From positions 124,001 to 188,000 of the forward strand of contig JBCBVY010000003.1 in assembly GCA_039817385.1 (NCBI GenBank): a stretch of DNA of 64,000 nt, in the 5' to 3' direction. Source of the DNA: JBCBCP01 sp039817385. Lineage in GTDB: Bacteria; Pseudomonadota; Alphaproteobacteria; Rhodobacterales; Rhodobacteraceae. Below the pieces are notes generated by a model, which worked only from the letters and a program-made list of their open reading frames with translations, was not told where the DNA came from and did no database searches. Shown here piece by piece: positions 1 through 7,234 of this stretch (positions are counted from its first letter, which is position 1; each line of letters begins with the position of its first letter). A program made the position numbers and the translations under genes.

Positions 1-785
1 TCGGTCACTTCGATGCGGCGCAGCCACTTGACCCACATGTTGCCTTCCCAGCCCGGCACAACGAGGCGGACGGGATAGCCATGCTCCATCCGCAGCGCCT
101 CGCCATTGGCCTTGAAGGCGACAAGCACATCGTCCAGCGCTTTTTCCATCGGGATGGAGCGGCCGTTGGAGGAGGCATCGGCCCCTTCGACGTAGACCCA
201 TTTGTCGGCGCTGATGTCGGCGCCGGCCTCTTGCAACAGCGTGCGCAGGGGGATGCCGGTATATTCCATGTTGTGGATCATGCCGTGGGTGAACTGCACG
301 CCGTTCAGCTGCGCGCCCGCCCATTCCATGCCGGTATTGGCCGCGCATTCGCAGAAGTAGACGTGGTTTTCGCGGGGGAAGCGTTCGAGGTCCTCGTAGG
401 TGAACACCAGCGGACGGTCGACCAGCCCGTTGATCATCAGGCGGTAGTCTTCCTTGGCCAGCTCGATGGCGCCCGAGTGATGACGCTCGAACGCGCAGCC
501 CTGGGGCGTGATGGTGCCGTCAAGCGCGTGGATCGGCGTGAAGTTGATCGAGCTGATGGGCGACGCGGTCAGCCATTCGACATTGCGCCGGACCACGTGG
601 GATTCAAAACGGATCGGCATGCCGTAGGGCGTCTCGTCCACGCCGGCGCCGGTATAGCTGGCCCAGTCCTGCAGCTCGGTGATCAACGGGTCGGGGCCTG
701 CGGCCGCAGCGGTTGCCGCGGAGCCAGCGGCGAGGGCCGCGGAGCCACGCAGGAAGGCGCGGCGGGAGGGGGTGAAGTCGGACAT
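1..785 (-). CDS. soxC: SoxC, sulfane dehydrogenase molybdenum subunit (3' end outside window)
   Basis: Periplasmic molybdopterin subunit of the Sox multienzyme system; with the cytochrome SoxD it oxidises the sulfane sulfur held on SoxY. About 261 N-terminal residues are visible. They open with a Tat signal (SRRAFLRG) and an Ala-rich stretch, followed by the sulfite-oxidase-fold Mo-binding domain with the conserved cysteine in HVYFCECAANTG. The start at 785 puts the Tat motif at the extreme N terminus. It lies 49 bp downstream of soxB on the same strand, in the usual B-C order. The gene runs off the left edge, and soxD would be expected beyond it. Confidence 0.95.
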   Translation of the reverse strand, partial: MSDFTPSRRAFLRGSAALAAGSAATAAAAGPDPLITELQDWASYTGAGVDETPYGMPIRFESHVVRRNVEWLTASPISSINFTPIHALDGTITPQGCAFERHHSGAIELAKEDYRLMINGLVDRPLVFTYEDLERFPRENHVYFCECAANTGMEWAGAQLNGVQFTHGMIHNMEYTGIPLRTLLQEAGADISADKWVYVEGADASSNGRSIPMEKALDDVLVAFKANGEALRMEHGYPVRLVVPGWEGNMWVKWLRRIEVT

Positions 786-805
786 TTGCGTATCCTTTGC
801 GTGCG

Positions 806-832
806 GGGTGGTGGGTTGGCACCCACCCTACG
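806..832. repeat. Intergenic palindrome between soxB and soxC
   Basis: Inverted repeat GTGGGT/ACCCAC (811-816 and 821-826) followed by CCCTAC. It fills most of the 49-bp gap inside the sox operon. The same GTAGGGTGGGT-type sequence recurs at 50871-50893 and 56370-56424, and a related form recurs at 42103 and 45851. It may be an mRNA processing or stability hairpin, since there is no T-run to make it a classical terminator. Confidence 0.75.
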
Positions 833-834
833 GG

Positions 835-2532
835 TTAAACGCCAGTGACAGTGACGGAGGTGTTTTCGGACACGGTGACCGTGCCCAGCTTGCGGATGTG
901 GTCTTCGACAACGTCCCAGATTTGCGGGCCTTCGGTGCCTTCGTTGACCGACGCCCAACCCGCGACGACGTAGGATTTTGCTGGGTCAATAACCTCGCCA
1001 GTGCTGAGCAGGGTCATATCCGAGATCCGGCTCCCCTGCGGCTTGCCCACGTCCACGGTGTAGCCAAGGCCGCCGGTGCGCACCATGTCGCCGCCCTGCT
1101 GGTAGTAGGGATCGGGGTTGAAGATGTTGTCGGCCACGTCCTCCAGCACAACCTTCAGAAACTCGCCCGTCATCTCCGTGCGGTAGGCCTCGCCATAAGA
1201 CATGGAGGTCACGCCAAAGATGTCTTCGCGGGTGATGTCCTGGCCGGGGATCAGCGACGGACCCCAGCGCACGCCGGGCGACAGGGCGATCTGCGCCTCC
1301 CGCTCGGACAGCAGCGCGTCGCAGATCACATCATCCCAGGTGCCGTTGAAGTTGCCGCGGCGGTAGAGCGTGCTTTCGGTCCGGCCAATCACCTCGGACA
1401 GTTCGGTAGCGTATGGTGCGCGCTGCGCGTCGATCAGTGCGGCAACCTCCGGGTCGGGTGTGATCACGTCCGAGAAGATCGGGATCAGCTTGGATTTGTA
1501 GCCCATCATCCGCCCATCGCGGATGTCGAGGTCGATCCGGGTGACGAACTTGCCGTTGGAGCCCGAGGGGAAGATCAGCGTCTCCCCCGACAGGACCGGC
1601 TCTGGCAGGGCGTCGTGGGTGTGGCCCGACAGGATCACGTCGATGCCGCTGACGACCGTGGCCATCTTCTTGTCGACGTCAAAGCCATTGTGCGACAGGC
1701 AGATCACGCATTCCGCGCCCAGCCCGCGCACCTCATCCACCATGTCCTGCATATTTTCGTCCCGAATGCCAAAGGCATATTCGGGGAACATCCAGCGCGG
1801 ATTGGCGATGGGCATGTAGGGGAAGGCCTGACCGATCACGGCGATCTTGGTGCCGCCGCGTTCGAACATCTGGTAAGGCTTGAACAGCTCTGTCGGCTCG
1901 TCCCATTCGGCGTCGAAAATGTTCTGGCCGAGCGCAGCGAAGGGGAGAGTCTCCACCAGCTCGGCCAGACGGTCCGAGCCCAGCGTGAACTCCCAATGGA
2001 AGGTCATCGCGTCGGGCTTCAGCGCGTTCATGACATTGACCATGTCCTGGCCTTGCGTCTTCAGGCAGGTGTAGGAGCCGTGCCATGTGTCCCCGCCATC
2101 CAGCAGCAGCGCATCGGGGCGGTCGGCGCGGATCGCATTGATCACGGTCGCCACCCGGTCCAACCCGCCGACCCGGCCATAGGCCTGCGCCAGCGCGGCA
2201 AAATCCCCGGAAGAGAGGGCATAATGCGCGGGCGAGCCATCTTCGATGCCATAAAGGCGGCGGAAATCGGCGCCTGTGACATGGGGCACCGCGCCCTTGT
2301 TCCCGCCGACACCGATGTTGATATGCGGCTCGCGGAAGTAGAGCGGTTTGAGCTGTGCGTGGATGTCGGTGACGTGGATGATGGAGACATTGCCGAAGGT
2401 GTCGAACTCCAGCAGCTGATCCTGCGTGAGCTGCTGCTGCGCCGCGAGCCGTGACCATTTGCCAAAGCCAGACGCGCCCAGCATGGCCGAGGCCGCCATG
2501 CCCACCTGAAGAAAGTCACGCCGCGAGATCAT
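835..2532 (-). CDS. soxB: SoxB, thiosulfohydrolase
   Basis: Periplasmic dimanganese enzyme that releases sulfate from the S-sulfonate or S-thiosulfonate on the SoxY cysteine. The 565 residues begin with a Tat signal (SRRDFLQVGMAASAM). A metallophosphoesterase domain follows, with the metal-binding motifs VTDIHAQ, GGDTWHGS, CLSHNGFD and GHTHDALP, then a 5'-nucleotidase C-terminal domain. Length and motif order are normal for the family. It lies between soxA and soxC. The 85-bp gap to soxA holds a terminator-like hairpin and palindromes, so soxB may also be transcribed from its own promoter. Confidence 0.97.
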   Translation of the reverse strand: MISRRDFLQVGMAASAMLGASGFGKWSRLAAQQQLTQDQLLEFDTFGNVSIIHVTDIHAQLKPLYFREPHINIGVGGNKGAVPHVTGADFRRLYGIEDGSPAHYALSSGDFAALAQAYGRVGGLDRVATVINAIRADRPDALLLDGGDTWHGSYTCLKTQGQDMVNVMNALKPDAMTFHWEFTLGSDRLAELVETLPFAALGQNIFDAEWDEPTELFKPYQMFERGGTKIAVIGQAFPYMPIANPRWMFPEYAFGIRDENMQDMVDEVRGLGAECVICLSHNGFDVDKKMATVVSGIDVILSGHTHDALPEPVLSGETLIFPSGSNGKFVTRIDLDIRDGRMMGYKSKLIPIFSDVITPDPEVAALIDAQRAPYATELSEVIGRTESTLYRRGNFNGTWDDVICDALLSEREAQIALSPGVRWGPSLIPGQDITREDIFGVTSMSYGEAYRTEMTGEFLKVVLEDVADNIFNPDPYYQQGGDMVRTGGLGYTVDVGKPQGSRISDMTLLSTGEVIDPAKSYVVAGWASVNEGTEGPQIWDVVEDHIRKLGTVTVSENTSVTVTGV

Positions 2533-2550
2533 CCTGTTTGCCCCTTACAT

Positions 2551-2579
2551 ATGCGTATGTGTGAATTTGTAGCTACAAA
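2551..2579 (-). promoter_or_regulatory. Candidate operator/promoter region upstream of soxB
   Basis: Two overlapping signals lie in the soxA-soxB gap. A perfect 14-bp palindrome TTTGTAGCTACAAA spans 2566-2579. Adjoining it, read on the minus strand, is ATTCACACATACGCAT (2566 to 2551), an ATTC-N8-GCAT sequence. The latter shares its first ten bases with the sequence over the soxV start (6348-6363). It resembles the ATTC-N8-GAAT box of SqrR/BigR-type ArsR regulators with two mismatches, so the match is weak. Being a regulatory site is inference. Confidence 0.4.
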
Positions 2580-2610
2580 AAAGGCCCCGCACGCGGATGC
2601 GCCGGGGCCT
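2577..2610 (-). terminator. Rho-independent terminator-like hairpin after soxA
   Basis: On the minus strand AGGCCCCG (2610-2603) pairs with CGGGGCCT (2589-2582) and is followed by TTTTTT (2582-2577). It starts 8 bp after the soxA stop. It could end or attenuate the soxXYZA transcript before soxB. Confidence 0.7.
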
Positions 2611-2617
2611 CTTCAGA

Positions 2618-3469
2618 TCAGTTTCGGACGGACGGGCCTTCAACGCTAAGCCCATTGCCGCGCGAGGCGACGTAAAGCTCAAGCGCGATGAACTCCGGCG
2701 AGCCGGGCGAGAACGTCTCGGCCCGCGTGTCGCGCACGCAGCCCTTGAAGCGGGCGTGCACCGCGTTCAGCTTCGTGTTCTTCAGCCGGTACGTCGGGAA
2801 GCCGTTGATCTGACCCTGCGACAGGTGATCGGCGCGGATCATCATGCCGTAGCTGTCTTCATGGCAGCTGGCGCAGGACAGCTCCAGCTGGCCGGTGCGG
2901 GTGTAGTACAGCTCCTTGCCCTTTTCCCAGGTGGACTGGGCCGGCCCGTCAATGGCCACCGAAACGGGCATCCCGCGCGAGACCGACGAGATCAGCGCGA
3001 CCATGTTGGTCATGTCGCCGCCCGTGTATTTCCAAGGCTCCGCGCCCATCCGCTCGGTCCGGCAGTTGTTCACCTCCATCTCGATGGTGGTGACCATGCC
3101 CTTTTCTTCGTTCCACTTCGGGTAGACCGCGCGGACGCCTGCCAGTTCCTCGGCGGCGCCGTGGCAGCTGTTGCAGGACGCGTTCGCGGTGCCTTCGGCG
3201 GTGTCCCACGCCTCCATCGCGCTTTCGACGCCGATCATGCCGGGGTTGTCGAAATCGTCCAGCTGGACCGCCTGGGTTTCATCGGTACGAAAGCGCCAGC
3301 CGGAGTAGATCGTCTTAACGTATTCCATGTGATCGGGCGCGGGCGCCTCGGTCACCATTTTGATTTCCTCGTTGACGATCAGCTGGTCGTCGTCCGGGCC
3401 TGCGCTTGCTGCGCTTGCGCCCAATACCAGCGCCGCTGCTGCGCAGATTGCGAATGTGGATGTCCTCAC
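2618..3469 (-). CDS. soxA: SoxA, diheme c-type cytochrome
   Basis: Catalytic subunit of SoxAX, which oxidatively couples thiosulfate to the SoxY cysteine in the periplasm. The 283 residues have a Sec-type signal peptide (about 1-23) and two heme motifs, CNSCH at 99-103 and CASCH at 199-203. This makes it the two-heme form of SoxA. The expected active-site cysteine ligand is C244 in ARFKGCVRD. It lies directly downstream of soxZ and is followed by a strong hairpin. Confidence 0.97.
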   Translation of the reverse strand: MRTSTFAICAAAALVLGASAASAGPDDDQLIVNEEIKMVTEAPAPDHMEYVKTIYSGWRFRTDETQAVQLDDFDNPGMIGVESAMEAWDTAEGTANASCNSCHGAAEELAGVRAVYPKWNEEKGMVTTIEMEVNNCRTERMGAEPWKYTGGDMTNMVALISSVSRGMPVSVAIDGPAQSTWEKGKELYYTRTGQLELSCASCHEDSYGMMIRADHLSQGQINGFPTYRLKNTKLNAVHARFKGCVRDTRAETFSPGSPEFIALELYVASRGNGLSVEGPSVRN

Positions 3470-3512
3470 GCCGTCCTCCCTGACTTAAGACACGTTGTCA
3501 TGTGTGACCGCC

Positions 3513-3842
3513 TTAGGCGACGGTCACCTTCTTGCTGGTGTCGTAGACGGAGCCGTCATCGTCATACCAGGTGAAGGTGAATTCACCCGTCTCCGGCACG
3601 GCCGCCTCGAACTGGAAGTAGGGGTTGGTCGAAATCGCGGGTTCCAGCGTGACGTCGATCACGTTCTGGCCGTTGAAGTCGGCGGTGAAGCGGTTGATGA
3701 TCGAGCGGGGGATGACGTTGCCATCATCATCCTTGCGCTGGCCGCTTTCCATCTTGTGGCTGATCAGGGTCTTGATCGTGATGATCTCGCCGGCTTCGGC
3801 GGTCTTCGGGACTTTGACGCGGGGTTTCACACCGGATGCCAT
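3513..3842 (-). CDS. soxZ: SoxZ, carrier complex partner
   Basis: The 109-residue protein has no signal peptide of its own, as is usual. SoxZ binds SoxY, and the pair is exported through the Tat signal of SoxY. An all-beta sequence with KPRVKVPK near the start and FTFTWYDDDGS near the end matches the SoxZ family. It lies 64 bp after soxY and 43 bp before soxA. The YZ complex carries the sulfur substrate between SoxAX, SoxB and SoxCD. Confidence 0.96.
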   Translation of the reverse strand: MASGVKPRVKVPKTAEAGEIITIKTLISHKMESGQRKDDDGNVIPRSIINRFTADFNGQNVIDVTLEPAISTNPYFQFEAAVPETGEFTFTWYDDDGSVYDTSKKVTVA

Positions 3843-3867
3843 GTCTGTTCTCCTTGAACTCTCTTGG

Positions 3868-3892
3868 GCCCCGCCGCGTTGCGGTGCGGGGC
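3868..3892 (-). other. Stem-loop in soxY-soxZ gap
   Basis: GCCCCGC (3868-3874) and GCGGGGC (3886-3892) form a 7-bp stem with an 11-nt loop. No T-run follows, so it looks more like an mRNA processing or stability element than a terminator. Confidence 0.4.
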
Positions 3893-3906
3893 AGAACCTC
3901 TTGGGA

Positions 3907-4329
3907 TTAGCCGCCGCAGCCGCCGATGGTCACCTTGACCTCGGAGGTCGCCAACTGGAACGAGCCGTCCTCCATCTGCGCGACCGCAACGACGTTTTGC
4001 GTCGTGGCAAGGCGGATGCGGGTGGAGGCAAAGCGCGCTCCGGCCAGCGGGCCGAACTTGAAGGTCGCAACGGCCGGGACCGGGTTGCCATCGGCAAAGA
4101 CGGCCACGGCCACCGCGCCAGGTGCGGTCACTTCGATCGGGACAGTGTTACCGTTCTCCGCGATCTCGGGCGCGCCGATGGACAGGTCCCCGGCGGTGGT
4201 TTCGGCACCGCCCGTGAAGGCGGCAATGCCCTCTTCGGTCAGGGACGCGAGCGCTTGGGTCACCCCCATGCTGGTCGCGCCCAGCGCAGCCATGCCAATG
4301 GCGAGCAGTTTGCGGCGATTGAGTTCCAT
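3907..4329 (-). CDS. soxY: SoxY, sulfur carrier protein
   Basis: Periplasmic carrier on which thiosulfate-derived sulfur is bound and processed. The 140 residues start with a Tat-like signal (LNRRKLLAIGMAALG) and end in VTIGGCGG. The penultimate region is the swinging arm with the substrate-binding cysteine at residue 138. This C-terminal GGCGG is diagnostic. Order X-Y-Z-A is canonical, and SoxZ should be exported together with it. Confidence 0.97.
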   Translation of the reverse strand: MELNRRKLLAIGMAALGATSMGVTQALASLTEEGIAAFTGGAETTAGDLSIGAPEIAENGNTVPIEVTAPGAVAVAVFADGNPVPAVATFKFGPLAGARFASTRIRLATTQNVVAVAQMEDGSFQLATSEVKVTIGGCGG

Positions 4330-4359
4330 ATCTATGTCTCCAGTGGGGTCTGGGGTAAG

Positions 4360-4836
4360 TTACTGTTCTTCTTCGAGGGTCATAAGAAAGGCGACGACAT
4401 CCTCGATCTCTTGCCCGGTCAGCAGCGGGGCAACCTCGCCCTCATGCGCCTTGCCGGTATAGGCGTTGCCCAGGCGGGTGAAGCCGGACACCCGATAGAA
4501 GGACGGCATCATCGACCCTTCGAACATCACCTTTGCGTCGGCCACGATGCCGCGCAGCTCTGCCTCGCTCCAGCGGTCGGCAACGCCGTTCAGCGGCGGG
4601 CCGATTTCGCCGTGGAAGGGCAAATGCGACAGCGCATCGACCTGATGGCACGCGATGCAATTGCCCGCGCCCTTGTTCATGATGACCGCGCCGCGTTCGG
4701 CGTCTCCGGGCACGCCCGAAAGGGACGTCGCGATGGCGCCTTCGGTGAACGTGACCTCTGTCGGCGCAACGCCGTCTGCGAATGCGGCGGCTGCGGCCAT
4801 GCCCAGCACAGCGGCTGATGTGATCAGGTGTTTCAT
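4360..4836 (-). CDS. soxX: SoxX, monoheme c-type cytochrome
   Basis: Electron-accepting subunit of SoxAX. The 158 residues have a Sec signal (about 1-20), one heme site CIACH at 60-64, and a candidate distal methionine in FEGSMMPSFY (109-110). The length is normal. It heads the XYZA(BC) run behind a 176-bp intergenic region that carries two palindromes, including a perfect ATTC-N8-GAAT box. A SoxR-controlled promoter is therefore likely here. Confidence 0.95.
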   Translation of the reverse strand: MKHLITSAAVLGMAAAAAFADGVAPTEVTFTEGAIATSLSGVPGDAERGAVIMNKGAGNCIACHQVDALSHLPFHGEIGPPLNGVADRWSEAELRGIVADAKVMFEGSMMPSFYRVSGFTRLGNAYTGKAHEGEVAPLLTGQEIEDVVAFLMTLEEEQ

Positions 4837-4868
4837 CCGTCCTCCTCGGTCGATTCCCTGCCTTGGTT

Positions 4869-4890
4869 TTTGTACGCTAGCGTATACAAA
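4869..4890. promoter_or_regulatory. Palindrome upstream of soxX
   Basis: TTTGTA (4869-4874) and TACAAA (4885-4890) flank a CGCTAGCG centre. The same TTTGTA...TACAAA arms, closer together, lie upstream of soxB (2566-2579). It could be a second regulator site or a promoter-embedded operator. The function is inferred only from position and symmetry. Confidence 0.4.
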
Positions 4891-4909
4891 GCCCGCGTAG
4901 CAATCATAA

Positions 4910-4925
4910 ATTCAACTAATTGAAT
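4910..4925. promoter_or_regulatory. Putative SoxR operator upstream of soxX
   Basis: ATTCAACTAATTGAAT is a perfect ATTC-N8-GAAT inverted repeat, embedded in AAATTCAA-CTAA-TTGAATTT. This is the box recognised by SqrR/BigR-type persulfide-sensing ArsR repressors, to which the SoxR encoded at 6777-7163 belongs. It lies 74 bp upstream of the soxX start, in the soxW-soxX gap where SoxR binding is known in related organisms. Confidence 0.65.
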
Positions 4926-5012
4926 TTTTCGATTTGTTTGCAAACGCAGCATGTCTGCGCAACTTTCTTCGCACCCGCAGCAAGCCGCGGGCACGCAAAG
5001 AAAATTTCAGCG

Positions 5013-5567
5013 CTACTGCGTCTGTTCAGCAAATTTGCGGGCGTGGTATTTCTGGAACGGCTCGTCGCCGGCGTACCCTTTCTCTACCACCCAGTTCAGC
5101 ATGTTGAACGTGGTGTAGCGCCCGAAGGCCCCCGGCATGTTGGCCACAGCGGCCTGCGCGGCGGTCAGCCCCGCCCCGACCTCTTCGGGAAAGAACAGGA
5201 TGTTCGGGGTAAAGAGCACGCCCCAGCGCCGCACCATGTCCTTTTCGGGCAGCGTTGTGCCGTCAAAATCGGTGACCTCCACGTCGCCGAACATGTTGAT
5301 CTGTACGGCGAAATAGTTGTCCTCGATATACTGGGCGAGCTCGGGCACGACGAAGACCTCCTCGTGCATCTTTTTGCAGTAGATGCAGCCGCGCTGTTCG
5401 ATGATGACCATCAGGCGTTTGCCCTCTGCCGTGGCCTCGGCAAGGTCTTCGGACAGGTCCTTGAACGTGTCGCGCATCCACGAGGCCTTGTGCAGCCCGT
5501 CATCGCCGATCTCGGCGAAGGCGAGCGTGGCGGTGAAAAGGTAAGCGGCGATGGCAAGCAGTCTCAT
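5013..5567 (-). CDS. soxW: SoxW, periplasmic thioredoxin
   Basis: Thioredoxin-fold protein of 184 residues with a signal peptide (about 1-18) and a CIYC redox site at 61-64. In Sox systems it takes reductant from SoxV to keep periplasmic thiols, chiefly on SoxY, reduced. The start at 5567 places a hydrophobic signal right at the N terminus and lies 14 bp after soxV, consistent with a soxVW unit. A second thioredoxin, SoxS, is encoded divergently. Confidence 0.93.
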   Translation of the reverse strand: MRLLAIAAYLFTATLAFAEIGDDGLHKASWMRDTFKDLSEDLAEATAEGKRLMVIIEQRGCIYCKKMHEEVFVVPELAQYIEDNYFAVQINMFGDVEVTDFDGTTLPEKDMVRRWGVLFTPNILFFPEEVGAGLTAAQAAVANMPGAFGRYTTFNMLNWVVEKGYAGDEPFQKYHARKFAEQTQ

Positions 5568-5581
5568 GGGTGTCCTCCCTT

Positions 5582-6349
5582 TTATCCGATGGTCTGGAAC
5601 CACGGCACGTGCTCCAGCATCCACTGGGCGATGATGTTGACGGAATTGGTGGCGATGAGCACGCCGAAGAGGACCAGGAGCGCGCCCATGACTTTCTCGA
5701 TCGTGCCCAAATGGCGCCGAAACCGGGTCATCCAGCGCATGAACGGCCCGATGAAAAGCGCCGCGGCGATAAATGGCAGCGTCATGCCGAAGCCGTAGGT
5801 GAAAAGGAGCGTCGCGCCCTGCGCCGCGCTGTCCTGCCCCGCAGCGGTAAAGAGGATCGCAGCCAGCACCGGACCCACGCAAGGCGTCCAGCCAAAGGCA
5901 AAGGCCATGCCGATCACGAACGCACCCAGCAGGCCGACATTCGACGTCTCGCCCACATCCGCGCGGAACTGGCGGTAGAGCACCCCGATGCGAACCACGC
6001 CCAGAAAGTGCAGGCCCATCGCGATGATAATCGCCGCCGCGACCCAGCGCAGGACGTCAAAGTATTCGCGCACCATCTGACCAAAGGCTGTCGCGGTTGC
6101 CCCAAGCCCCATGAACACGACGATCACGCCCAGTGCAAAAAGGCAGGCGGAGGCAAAGGCGCGGCGACGCACGGCGGGGGAGATGTCGGCATCGGCGGCG
6201 ATCTGGTTCATCCCCACCCCGGCCAGATAGCTGAGGTAGAACGGCACGATGGGCAGGATGCACGGTGACGCAAAAGACAGCAGCCCCGCGATCAGGGCGC
6301 CGAAATATGTCACATCAAACGTCAAAGCGCGGTCCTTGCCTTGAGACAT
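5582..6349 (-). CDS. soxV: SoxV, CcdA/DsbD-type membrane thiol transporter
   Basis: Inner-membrane protein of 255 residues with about six hydrophobic segments, which carries electrons from cytoplasmic thioredoxin to SoxW. The two conserved cysteines of the CcdA family are seen in FASPCILPIVPF (C30) and FGWTPCVGPV. It is the first gene of the leftward sox run, divergent from soxS across a 52-bp gap. Its start codon overlaps an ATTC-N8-GATT sequence. Confidence 0.93.
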   Translation of the reverse strand: MSQGKDRALTFDVTYFGALIAGLLSFASPCILPIVPFYLSYLAGVGMNQIAADADISPAVRRRAFASACLFALGVIVVFMGLGATATAFGQMVREYFDVLRWVAAAIIIAMGLHFLGVVRIGVLYRQFRADVGETSNVGLLGAFVIGMAFAFGWTPCVGPVLAAILFTAAGQDSAAQGATLLFTYGFGMTLPFIAAALFIGPFMRWMTRFRRHLGTIEKVMGALLVLFGVLIATNSVNIIAQWMLEHVPWFQTIG

Positions 6350-6363
6350 TCACACATTAGATT
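6348..6363. promoter_or_regulatory. Candidate SoxR site in soxV-soxS gap
   Basis: ATTCACACATTAGATT fits ATTC-N8-GAAT with one mismatch and overlaps the soxV start codon in the divergent soxV/soxS gap. Related organisms have a SoxR site in the same gap. The match is imperfect. Confidence 0.45.
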
Positions 6364-6401
6364 ATGATGAAACTTGCAATTGGGTCAATTGGAGTGGACC
6401 G

Positions 6402-6770
6402 GTGCAGCGCGTGCGCGTTCTATTTGTGATGGTCTTTGCGTGGCTGCCGATGGCCGCCGCGGCAGAGACATACCTGCTGATGGCCGAAGAACGCGGCTGT
6501 TACTGGTGCGGGCAGTGGAACGCGGAAATCGGGCATATCTACCCCAAAACGCCCGAAGGGCGCACGGTGCCGCTGCGCCGCTACGACCTGCATGCAGAGA
6601 CGCCGGATGTGGACTTTGCCACCAAGGTGCGGTTCACACCCACATTCATCCTTGTGCAGGACGGGGCGGAACTGGACCGGATCGAAGGCTACCCGGGCGA
6701 GGACTTCTTTTGGGGCCTTCTGGGCATGATGCTGGAGCGGTCCAACATTTCCTTGGCGAAAGAGGGTTAA
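6402..6770 (+). CDS. soxS: SoxS, periplasmic thioredoxin
   Basis: Small periplasmic thiol-disulfide protein of 122 residues with a signal peptide (about 1-21) and CYWC at 33-36. SoxS reactivates the SoxYZ carrier by reducing adducts. I chose the GTG start at 6402 because GGAG at 6391 is well spaced and the signal peptide follows immediately. soxR begins 6 bp after its stop, so the two form the soxSR unit, divergent from soxVW as in Paracoccus. Confidence 0.9.
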   Translation: MQRVRVLFVMVFAWLPMAAAAETYLLMAEERGCYWCGQWNAEIGHIYPKTPEGRTVPLRRYDLHAETPDVDFATKVRFTPTFILVQDGAELDRIEGYPGEDFFWGLLGMMLERSNISLAKEG

Positions 6771-6776
6771 GAGGCT

Positions 6777-7163
6777 ATGACACTTCATGTGACAACTGAA
6801 CTTGACACTTCCGAGGTTATGCCTGCCTCGCGCCTGCCGGTTTTCGATGCGAATACCTGCCCCGAGGATATGGAGCGGATGATGGAAAATGCGCAGGCGG
6901 CCTCCAACTTCCTCAAGGCGATCAGCCACGAAGGGCGGCTGATGATCCTGTGCCACCTGGCCTCGGGCGAAAAGTCGGTGACCGAGCTTGAAGACCTGCT
7001 GTCGGCCCGTCAGGCGGCGGTGTCACAGCAGCTGTCGCGCCTGCGGCTCGAAGGGTTGGTCACGCCCCGCCGCGAAGGCAAGGCGATTTACTATAGCTTG
7101 ACAGATGACCGCCCCCGGCAAATCATGGAAGTTGTCTACGACCTGTTCTGCCGCGCCGACTGA
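6777..7163 (+). CDS. soxR: SoxR, ArsR-family persulfide-responsive repressor
   Basis: Winged-helix repressor of 128 residues. The HTH core is SARQAAVSQQLSRLRLEGLV (78-97). Cysteines C59 (in LMILCHL) and C125 (in YDLFC) are 66 residues apart, the spacing of the tetrasulfide-forming pair in SqrR, and C28 is a third cysteine. This supports sensing of sulfane sulfur. It should repress soxVW and soxXYZABC through ATTC-N8-GAAT type sites (see 4910 and 6348). Confidence 0.92.
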   Translation: MTLHVTTELDTSEVMPASRLPVFDANTCPEDMERMMENAQAASNFLKAISHEGRLMILCHLASGEKSVTELEDLLSARQAAVSQQLSRLRLEGLVTPRREGKAIYYSLTDDRPRQIMEVVYDLFCRAD

Positions 7164-7234
7164 CGCGCGCGCAGGAGGGCCTGGGCAACAGGCCGGCGCC
7201 ACAGCCACGTTCCGGCCTACGGGAGGAAGCGTGC

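Noticed and set aside
679..2454. Long rightward reading frame antisense to soxB
   Set aside because: It mirrors the codon bias of soxB, has no domain likeness, and the opposite strand has an unmistakable SoxB.
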